NCBI GenBank assembly: GCA_031841125.1 | Contig: CM063109.1 | Coordinates: forward strand, 11,322,321-11,386,320 | Length of the DNA stretch: 64,000 nt | From: Acanthococcus lagerstroemiae | Lineage: Eukaryota > Arthropoda > Insecta > Hemiptera > Eriococcidae | Reading direction: 5' to 3' | Shown: positions 55,010 through 64,000 of the stretch, in pieces | How the letters are laid out: each line of letters begins with the position of its first letter | Position numbering within the stretch: the first letter of the stretch is position 1 | Program-made: the position numbers and the translations under genes | Notes under the pieces: model-generated | Told to the model about the DNA's origin: nothing | The model's input: only the letters and a program-made list of their open reading frames with translations | The model's database searches: none

Positions 55010-56060
55010 GCTGTCAATGTGGAAGAGCTTGTCTAATTTGATGACGATCTCAGTACAGAAGAGGAGTAGGCAGAAGCGGTCAGTCTCTTGTGTGGCTCGA
55101 ATGAAGTAGAGGAAGAGGTAACCGATGGAGAGGATGAAGAAGTCGTTGTAACTAAGCCTCAAATCAACATATTCACGAAAGCAGTAAATGCACTGAAAGA
55201 ATTACAAGAGTTTACCGCTCACTAAAATTTACCTGTGCTCGTGCAAATTCTCATCGATGCTGAAGACAAAATACTGGCAAGTGCTATGGAAAGGACTGTA
55301 CAAAGTAAAATTACGCAGTACTTTTCAAAAGTCGATATTTAATTCAAATTACTGTTCTGTGCTACTATGCAACGTGTATGTACTTTCCATTGCATTGTAA
55401 AATACATAGTACATAAGGGTTATTTTTCAAAAATTGTGATATTTCAGTCTCCAGCAGTTATCTCGCAAGTTATTAATGATACGGGAATTTTTTTTTGGTT
55501 TTGTTGATAGTTATGGCTGAATCCTACTTTTTCAAGGTTTCAAAAGATTTGATCCACATTTAATGGGTCAAAATTGGATTAAATATGCTAAAATGTCCGT
55601 CGGCGTGGCTGTCCCTCTAACAATTTTTATTATTTTTTTCTAAATTTTCAAGCTGTATATTAGAAAAAACTGGCAAAATAATACTATCATCCAAAAATAA
55701 TTACGTCTAATTAATGGGTTAGTATGCCTTAATCAACTCTCCATATAATTTTTTGTTTTGGAATTTTCATGTGTCTTTCGGCATGGCATGCATCATTTTG
55801 ATTGCCATACCAAAATACAGAATCACTCACTGCCGGCCCAAAATCTTACTAATATGTTATACAGAACGCCTCTCAACGACTGTTCAAATATCCCCTCTAC
55901 TTTCGTCCATGAAAAAACATACTTGAAATATCAACATTTTTGAAGAATGATCCATAAACACGTTTTTTTGTTTTCCTTCTGTTCTCTATAAAACGGAAAC
56001 TTGCTATAACGGAAAAAATATCACAGACCCACTGTGTTCCGTCGTAGCCAAGTTGTACTG
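55010..56060 (+). pseudogene. pogo/Tigger-type transposon 3' end
   Basis: One frame (55010-55342) reads AVNVEELV, stop, FDDDLSTEEE, stop, then an acidic stretch EVEEEVTDGEDEEVVVTKP, VNALKELQEFTAH, stop, and KILASAMERTVQSKITQYFS with a final stop. An acidic segment followed by a helical piece and an ITDYF-like C-terminus is typical of Tigger/Jerky-type (pogo) DDE transposases. About 700 bp further, 55980-56060 holds the right terminal repeat: on the minus strand CAGTACAACTTGGCTACGAC, later CCGTTATAGCAAG. TA follows (56061-56062), as for Tc1/mariner superfamily target sites. The 5' part with the DNA-binding and most of the catalytic domain is missing. Three in-frame stops show decay. Confidence 0.7.
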
Positions 56061-56062
56061 TA

Positions 56063-57450
56063 GCACCTTTTCGCCCAAATTTATTGAGAGGAGATGGATA
56101 TGACACTTTCACTCTTTAAACTTAAAAAAAGAATTTTGAAAGCAGCATTGCATACAGTATTTTATTCGACGCAGCATGTCTGAAATTACCTTTCCAATGA
56201 TACAAAAATCTCACTTTCGAAAAAAATGGGATTTAGCTCCAAATCGCACTGACCCGACGATATAGAGTTAATTCTTTTTCAACGCTGCTGATTCAGTTCA
56301 GCTTAAAACTGCAATGATATGTGTCCGAAAATCTGAAAATCGGTGTTCTGTATACTCGTATCAGCTAGCAGCGGTCGAAAATACGCTTCCGAGAGGGTCG
56401 TCTCTGATCTGGCTGAGTCGGGCAGCCGACGCGAGGCTGAAAAAAAGCGAAAACGAGGAGGTAACGTCGTCGCGAAATTCTATAGCAATGCTGCTTCGCG
56501 TTACAACCGCTAATGACGATGAAAGAAGTTTAAATTGAAATGTAAAAGCTACTATGTATTTATCTGTTGTGATGGAAAGCGATTTTCCCGTTCAGCGAAC
56601 ATTTTCTTTAGGGAAGGCTTCACGAATTCAGAGTCAAATTTCAACCCTGTGGACAGATTTACATCCCTTTTCGTAATGATAATATCGGGGAACGCTTCTC
56701 GCCGCTGTCGCTGTCCCACTCGCACCCGCACTCGGCTCGGCTCGGCTCGCCCTTCTAAAATCTAACGTTTCATTAATTCTTTTGCGGACGCTAATTTTAC
56801 AACTTCGGCGAGTTTAATTTGCATTTTTCTTCTCGACGTTTCTACGATTTCGGTTAGAAATTTACCGCGCCGCCGTCCGCGTTTTTGGAGGCGAACGAGG
56901 ACGACAAAGAGAGGTAAAGTCGCCGCAAAAAAAAAAGAAAAAAAAAAGCGTTATCGATGGGAATTTTTTTGTCGTCGTCAATTCTGCCCGGCCTGGGAAT
57001 TGTATACGTGCGCCTAAAAAGAAGCAAGAGGTTACCGCGACTCAGAGCTCGGCGATCTCCATTAAAATCTTCCATGTTTTGTTGTTCGTTTCCGCTGCTC
57101 CCCTTCGAGGCCCGGATTAATTTGCACCCCGATAAAGAACGCTTCAGTCGATACAGTTGTAACAAACCAGAATGTTTCACGGCCGAGGTACACCGCGTGT
57201 TTTTCATTTACACCGAATTTACAATGGGGTTCGTATAGCCGGACTGCACACCAACTTTTATAATTTTGTAACTAAAACAACTCGCTTAGTCGCATCTTTA
57301 AAGATGAATCCGCATTTCGAAATAAACTGATGCTGTCTCATTGGAGGACATAATTCAGCAGGGGCAGACTGAGGCAAAAAATAAGGCCTCTCGGGAAAAG
57401 CTTGGGCGCCTCATTTGATGTTTGGGGGGTCCTCTAATACATAAGCTTCA
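56063..57450. other. CpG-richer non-coding stretch
   Basis: 56290-57240 is relatively GC- and CpG-rich, with a short CTCGG repeat (about 56731-56752) and several unrecognised frames of 60-117 codons on both strands. It could surround a host promoter or exon, but no motif confirms this. CAGGGGCAGACTGAGG at about 57360 looks like a lone hAT-type end. Confidence 0.5.
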
Positions 57451-57473
57451 AAAATGGGTATGAATATCGAGAC

Positions 57474-59240
57474 ACGCCCAAAAAATAGGCGTAACTCGGC
57501 CAAAAATGACTTTTGGTTCAATTTCGACGAGTCTAAATTTATCCCGAAAAATTGAGCCATTTCCCGCGGGTTCGGTTTCGAAATTATTCCGAAAATTCTT
57601 TGGCCCGACATAAAACATGATATGCGCGAAAAAATTTTCAAAAATGAATTGAGTTTATTTACTCATACTTAATTTTGGCAACTCAGTATCCAAATAAGGC
57701 TACAATGCTCTTTTCTAAAGAAACGTCCAGAAAAAAGGTGTGTAACTCGACCAAGAAAAATGTCTTTCTTAATTTCGATGTCGGATCTGAATTTGTCTCG
57801 AAAAACTTTCTGCCAAGTCTTTTTTCGATAGTCGTCAGAAATTTTTAACTGCAAAAAAACATGATGAAAATGGAAATTTTTTCAAAAAAAAAAAGAGTTG
57901 GTCACTTTTATTCCAACTCTTGACCGCTAGTTCGAATTCCTTTCCGAAATTGGGGGCGATACTTCGTCCCTAAGGTACGTCCAAGAAATTATAGTTATAA
58001 CTCGCATAAAAGTAGATGTAACTCGGCCAAAATATGATTTGGCTCAATTTAGACGCCTGATCTAAATTTGTATCAAGAAATTGAGCCATCTTTCCAACGT
58101 GTTCGTTTTCGAAAGTTTTCCGAAAATTTTTTTGCAAGAAAGAAGACATGATGTTGCGTGGAAATATTTTCAAAAATAAGCTGAATTCACTTATTTATAC
58201 TTAATTTTGGCAACTAAGTTCGAGTTTGTTATCCAAATTTGGCTACAATGCTCCGTCTCCGAGACACGCTCAGAAAGTAGGTGTAGCTCGACCAACACAT
58301 GGCTTTTTCTTAATTTCGATGCCGGATCTGAATTTATCTCAAAAATTGTTTCTATAATGTTTTGTTTCGACAACCATTGGAAAATTTTTGTCCAAAAAAG
58401 CCATGATTAGTACAGAAAAGTTTTCAAACAAAAAGAAGAAAAGTTGATCACTTTTAACATCTGACCGCTAGCTCGAATTCGTTTTCGAATTTGGATTTGA
58501 CCTCGATACTTCATCCCTAACATACATCCAAAAAATCGGTTATAACTTACAGAAAAATAGATGTAACTGGGCCAATATATGACTAGGCTCAATTCTGACT
58601 CCGAATCACAATTTATCTTCTAAAACTGAGCCACTTCCACCGAGTTTGGTTTCGAAAGTTTTCCGAAAGTTTTTTTGCCAGAAACAAGACATAATGTGTG
58701 CGGAAAATTTTCAAAAATTAGCTTAATTTTGGCAACTGAGTTCAAATTTGCTGTCCAAATTTGGCTATAATACTCCCTAAAGCAGGTATAACTCAACCAA
58801 CAAATGACTTTCTTAATGACTTACGATGGATTTGCATTTATCTCGAAAAATATTTCTACCAAGTCTTGTTTCAATAGCCGTCGTACAATTTTTGCCGATC
58901 ACTTTTATTTGAACTTAATTTTGGCTGCTTGGTTCGAATTTGGCAATGACACTTCGTTCCTAAGGTATACGTCCAAAATTTGTTATAACTCTTACAAAAG
59001 TAGATGTAACTCGACTAAAATATATGACTTGACTTAATTTTGACGCCGGATCAAAATTTGTCTCGAAAAATTAAGGCATTTCCACGTAATTTGTTTTTGA
59101 ATGATTTGCGAAAATTTTTTTGCTCCAGAGAGGACATTATATAGTATGTAGAAATTTTCAAAAATCAAGAAACTGAGTTCACCTCTATTCCATCTTAATT
59201 TTGGCCACTGAATTGAATTCATTGTCCGAATGTAGCGCAA
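57474..59240. repeat. Satellite-like array of alternating A and B monomers
   Basis: Two related monomers of about 190-290 bp alternate. A monomers begin near 57474, 57977, 58523 and 58969 with (A)CGTCCAA... then GTAGATGTAACTCGGCC, and end CTTAATTTTGGCAACT plus ATCCAAAT(T)TGGCTA. B monomers begin near 57723, 58265 and about 58775 with AGGTGTGTAACTCGACCAA, then CTTAATTTCGATG(T/C)CGGATC, and the first two end TGACCGCTAG(T/C)TCGAATTC. Dimer spacing is about 500, 545 and 445 bp. The monomers are diverged, so the array is old or has relaxed homogenisation. Many short open frames here are artefacts. Confidence 0.85.
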
Positions 59241-60165
59241 TCGCTATTTTTAAAATGTAAAAAATATTCAAAAATACCCATTTTGAAAATAGCGATCTTC
59301 CATTTGCTACTCGTATTGTAAATAAATGTTTGAATTTTAAAATATATTTTCTTTTTCCTATTTTGAAATAGGTCACCCAGCAGCTGTTTCCTATCTTCTA
59401 TTTGCGGTAGGTGTTTGCATCTATTTGCACATCTCTGATTGCTTGTGATGTCTGATGTGCCAAAACAGGTTTCACTAGATGGCCAGGGCCAGCGTCAAGA
59501 TTGCTAGGCTCAACTGAGCTGGCCCCTGCTGAAGCTATGGGAGGCAAAGGGCTGCTTATCCCGTCTCAGGAATTTTCAGCAAAAGTTGGCAATAATATTA
59601 AAAAGGTGAACGCCCATTTTTTCAGTCAAAATTTTGCAAAATTTAATCACCCCGTTAGTATTTTTTCATGTTTTGACTCTCTTCCACAAAAAATTGTTTT
59701 CAAGGAGTCCCTAGATTTTTATAAGTGCTTTTTCTCACATATCATATTTTTCTGTTTTGGTCAAAGAAATTTTTGGTGAGCTAATTAAAATTTCCAGAAA
59801 AATTCAAGCCAGATTTCAAAATTAAGTTTCTACCATTAGCCCATCTTTGATCCGTATTTCCCTCAAAAACGGTTCGTTGCAATCGGGAAACTTTTTCAGG
59901 CGCATGCCCTCCTTTCTAGTAGCGTCCTAGAGACATGGCCTCGGAACTTTTTATGCAAGTCAGACTTCAAAAAACACACGGGTAAGACACGCCTAGAAAC
60001 TATTAAATCTGACCAACAAGATTCGAAAACTAGCAAGACGGCAAATACTGGCTAAACTTCCCCAAAAACAATCAAAATGAAATGAGCTACGAGTGGCCAC
60101 AAGTGGCCAAAACTGACCAGAAATAACCAATTTGACCAGGCGATTGACTGAGACCAAGAATAATG
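59241..60165. other. Non-coding stretch, nothing firm
   Basis: CAGGGCCAGC at 59484 and GCTGGCCCCTG ending 59528 form a tiny inverted pair. Too little to call an element. No gene seen. Confidence 0.5.
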
Positions 60166-60173
60166 AATGACCA

Positions 60174-60360
60174 GGGGCGGATTGACTCTTTCTGGTGTAG
60201 GAAGCAAGATCAAAATTGACACCCTCAGCGAGCTCTATTGGCGCGTGCGAGGCATTCTACCGCTTTGCGTTTGAGTTGAAAAAAGTTTTTTCGCCCCCTG
60301 ATGGTGCCTTTCTCTGCTTCGCGCCCTAAGCAAATGCTTCTCCCATGCTTACCGCCTCTG
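60174..60360. mobile_element. hAT-type MITE, short copy of the 49097 family
   Basis: The left end CAGGGGCGGATTGACTC and the inverse of the right end, CAGAGGCGGTAAGC, are inverted. Flanking TGAATGAC (60166-60173) and TGAATGGC (60361-60368) match at 7 of 8. It shares GTAGGAAGC..GATCAAAATT, GCGAGCT(C/G)TAT(T/C)GGCGCG, TTCGCCCCCTGATGG and CCCTAAGCAAATGCTT with 49097-49759, but lacks about 470 bp of its middle. Confidence 0.9.
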
Positions 60361-60368
60361 TGAATGGC

Positions 60369-63300
60369 ATGTTTTGAAGATAACCACAAACGGTTAAGAA
60401 AACGAAATCTGTATAAGATTGGCCAAAAGAGACCGCAGATCAGGCCCGTAGCCATCCATGTAATTGTGGACAAGGCAGGTGACATGTCAAACAAGGCGAC
60501 TTTATACAATGCACTAAGATCCTTAAAAATTGTTTTTTGGAGGCTCTTCTCTCAAAATTTTTTACCCTCTCGCCTACTAGTTAGGGGTCAAAAAGCTGTT
60601 TTTTCTCTTCTAGATAAGGCGAGCAGACTTGCTAGACAAAGAACTGCTTGGTTTGTCTTTTGCCACAAACATTGTAAATGAAACATGATTGGCCGAGAGG
60701 CGCATCAGCAGCAAATCATGAGAAACAAATAAATCAAACATCTGATTATTGTTGTGTTTTTTTTTGTTTTTTGAAACTTGATCCTACTTTGAAGAAGGGA
60801 GTTCCAGTTCGAAACCGAGGAGTACAAGCATCAGTTTAAAAATAAACCGTATTCTACAAAGATGCACAGTACGCTTTTCAGCTTTTCTTCTCAGTGAAAA
60901 GTACTTCACACACGGTTATTAATATAAATAGTTGAGAATAAAGGCACCAGGATTTTAATGATAAAATCGTGGATCTTGGAGCATGAAAAAATTCCCGCTT
61001 TATCGGCTAAGGTGTGCTTAAGCATAGAGCGGCAAAATTCAAGGGAAATAAGGAAGACGAATAAGATTGGGATAAAATTTGTTTCACTAATTTAAAACAG
61101 CACATAGCGGTAAATCAGGTAAATCACCTGGGTCCGCCAACTTGAACATTTTTAATAAAAAGATATGGAATAAGCTTTCGAAATTGTTTGATTTTTGCGC
61201 CGCTGAGTGAGAACATCCTATCAAATCTACGTCCGAAATACGGTAGAAAAGGGGTTATTTTAATTCATCTGCTTATAAAATAGAAGAAACCTATTTTTTG
61301 GAAGAATTCGCACAGCTCTAATGTTTATTTGAAATTTTCTTTATACCATATCAAACACGGCTCAAACTGTAATTTTGACCCTAGTTACCTTTATTTATAG
61401 ATTTACAAAGGTCCGACTGAAGGATGTCAAATCTTGAAAAGTAATCTTTATACCGTTAGATTCCTCAGATACCATTCACCAAACCATCATTCTCCTTTAG
61501 TGAAGTGCACGATTTTTCATCAGTCTGTGTAACCAAGAGTTGGCTGTGTTCTAAAAATTATATATTTTCTAGGAAAGAGGTAGGTATACGAGCCTGAAAA
61601 ACAATATCTGTAAACTATGATTCGTTTAACACACCACTCTAGTCTTCAGAGTATTTATGGAGACCACATCTTATAGAGGATATAAATCAACGAACTGGAT
61701 GTTTTATAAGTACTAACACCGACTCAGAATGCAACTGGACGAATTTCAAAACTCTTTACTAAAATGTATTATTGAAACGGTAGAAACAGCGACTGTTGAC
61801 ATATCGAAGTTTATTTATACATTTTAAGGGTATAACGGTCCGTGACAGATTTTAGGACTAATCCAACCGGACGTATTATGAACTTATCGATTCGCTGGTC
61901 TTAAACCTCTTTGACGAAGGATCCACATGCACCGTATTTTTTCACTCATCTCTCTGTGCTCTCTCTTCTTTATCCCATTTCCCGTATACGTTTGTAAAAT
62001 ACACATCTTGGTGTTTACCTCTATATACCCACTTAGCAGTTCTGTGATTTACAAGTAATCCAAAGAACGGATACGTGAGGTCTCTCTCTTCGAACGTCCC
62101 TAGTAGTTTCCGCGTTAAAAATTTTCTGGGTAAAATTTTCGACAGTGGAGTTTCTGCTCGTAATCCCGACTTTATTTAGTTTTTGTCGAATTATAATTCT
62201 GGTCTAATTTCCATGTCTCGTCATACTTGCGAGTATTGAAGGATGCCCCAGTTTTGGAGGATAAGCTGGAAGGATGTTAGCATATTCGAGGAGAACAAAA
62301 CCTTTAAGTATAAACAGAGTAGATGATTCTTAAGACTGAAGGAGCTACTTAAGCTCCAAAGTTGGAAAAAACTGATTTTCCTTGAAAATTACATGGTAAA
62401 CTCTTATTCAGAAAATTTCCCCAGGGTGACAATGGATAATATTGAGAAAATGCCACAGAAACTTACGTCAGAACATAAATGGATGGAATTTCGCTACACG
62501 GTGTACTGATCTCAGACAATATAACTCCTCGGAATATCACCAAAATCTCTTGACTTTTGATTTCTCGGTATTTTTTGTTCTAGATAGCCAATTTTGACCA
62601 CAAAAGCTGAAAGTTGACCCTCTCCCTCTAAGTTACTGATTAATATTATTCCATCAAGCTCAATTTTTCAGATATTTTTGAATTTTTTCGAATAACTTAC
62701 ATTGTCGGAGTGTCAATAGCGTCAGAAGGTTTTTTAGAGGGAGGGGAGAGGGAGGTTACAATGAATTGAAATTCAAGGCGATAAGCAAAAAATCTTGTGA
62801 ATTTTCAAAAATTTTGGAAATCTTGTCTCTGAAATCTCTAAAAGTTTTTTTTATCAACTTACTGAATACTTTTACCCCTAATTTCCAGGGAGAGGGAGAG
62901 GTATAATGACAAATGATACTCTGAACCCATCATTTCACCATTTTTTTGAAGTGGGGGTACAAATACATCCCTGCACTACCTCATTACGACACGGAGCGTA
63001 GATCCGAGAAAATGTTCAAAATAAGGACCACTGTAATACGTATTCAAGTTTTTCGTTCTTCTCGACGAGCAGGTACTGCAACATCCTACCAGCTTTTTCT
63101 ACAAAACTTCCTCGCGCCCATTCTGCTCAAAAGGGCTCCTAACCATTTCGAATTGAGTCACATCATTTCAGGTTGCATTCGCCTCCGCATCCTGTCGGAA
63201 AATGCAAAATATAATTAACTTTCGCTCTTTTCTAACCTGCTATTCACTCCAGCGACATAAATATTAAAATATTTTAGACTGCTAAACGCGGCCGCAGCTA

Positions 63301-64000
63301 TCATCGGTCATCCATTCATGAGAAGAAAAGAATTAAACGAGGGTTCTCGTATAAATGCCTTACATTAATTCGTAAATAAAAAGAGAAAAAACTTTTAATG
63401 CAAAATGAATGGACATTAGCGAAGGAAACGACGTATTAAAAGTATGTGCGTGGAATCTCATCCGGCTTTATTATACTGTAGACACGGAGGAGGGTATTAA
63501 TTACTTTACATCATGATAATTCGGGAGGGTGTAATGAAGAAGTCTCGAACTGGACGCGTAATTCCGGTAGATGGATCCAAAGTATAGTTTCATATGAATT
63601 TGCAAGAACTACATGCCAGTAAACAGGTACTAGTGGACTCAACGACAAATTGAAGTGATTTTTTTCAAGAGAGGCAGTACCGCATCCAGAAGCCATCCAG
63701 GGAGAGGCAATCCAAAATGAACAGACAGAAAAGTTTCTGAGATAGATGTCCATTACAGCATGTACACTCAAATCTTTTGATCAGAAACGGAGGCGAGGTG
63801 TAGTTCTCTTAAACATCAGCGAAACCTTTTCAATGTTGGTAGGAAAATCTTCAAGACTCTTCTAGGTTTTCTCAACACTGTCTCAAGGTTCTCCTGATGT
63901 CCTGGACTTGTCTGAGATTCGCTGAGACCGTTCGAAACTCGTTTACTACTCTCCACGATTCCGAGGAAAGACTGTTTAAATCCTTCAAACTTTTTTTCAC
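60369..64000. other. Mostly unique non-coding stretch, nothing recognised
   Basis: No transposable element, RNA or conserved protein seen. Open frames at 60364-60681 (105 codons), 62946-63218 and 63511-63771 have no recognisable motifs. This is the longest stretch in the window without a recognised repeat. Confidence 0.55.

Noticed and set aside
59484..59528. 45-bp hAT element (CAGGGCCAGC / GCTGGCCCCTG)
   Set aside because: Too short, with no target duplication found. May be a chance inverted pair or a lone terminus.

Overview
This is an A+T-rich eukaryotic window with no intact host gene that I can recognise. It holds no operons, bacterial-type ribosome binding sites or CRISPR arrays. It is built from decayed, nested transposable elements, tandem repeats and unique-looking non-coding DNA. 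Arthropod-type retrotransposons (RTE-, R1-, I/Jockey- and Ty3/Gypsy-like), many short hAT-type elements, a ZMYM1-like hAT transposase and a pogo/Tigger remnant suggest an insect genome. A hemipteran is possible, but that is a guess and is not shown by the sequence.

Layout. 1-10 kb: mostly non-coding, with a hAT-type short element (3734-4050), another inverted-repeat element (4194-4433) and a degenerate minisatellite (7990-8135 and 9025-9480). 10-19.5 kb: a minus-strand tRNA-derived SINE (10386-10600), an R1-like LINE scrap (11060-11530), a 148-bp tandem duplication (12531-12815), a 106-bp element with 13-bp target duplications (15174-15279) and a second LINE remnant (18650-19460). 19.5-28 kb: non-coding, with a second copy of the 3734 hAT family (23881-24257) and local tandem duplications. 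28-31 kb: a nearly full-length but inactivated RTE-like LINE on the minus strand, holding a SINE with a 14-bp target duplication and a 77-bp near-perfect palindrome. 31.0-31.7 kb: a broken cysteine-rich zinc-finger coding fragment. 33.2-35.7 kb: an AT-only block, then a 5'-truncated I/Jockey-type LINE with an RNase H domain. 36-42 kb: tandem duplications and an inverted-repeat element with a 52-bp minisatellite inside it.

42.3-50.8 kb is the densest nest. An interspersed family, called family X here, occurs at least three times. One copy is split by a Ty3/Gypsy-type LTR element (43472-46304), which is itself interrupted by two short inverted-repeat elements. Another copy holds a GGTAAC-rich palindromic element and gives filled-site versus empty-site evidence for its insertion. 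49-60.4 kb: several hAT-type elements with recognisable 8-bp target duplications, a ZMYM1/DUF4371-type hAT transposase pseudogene (about 53.5-54.9 kb) interrupted by a hAT-type short element, a pogo/Tigger 3' end (55010-56060), and a satellite-like block of alternating A/B monomers (57474-59240). 60.4-64 kb: nothing recognised.

The features do not work together as a pathway. They record successive insertion, duplication and decay. I found no convincing new functional system. The most useful leads are the GGTAAC palindromic family, the alternating satellite, the minisatellite-bearing inverted-repeat element, the 106-bp element with target duplications, and the zinc-finger fragment with a stop codon at a metal-binding cysteine.
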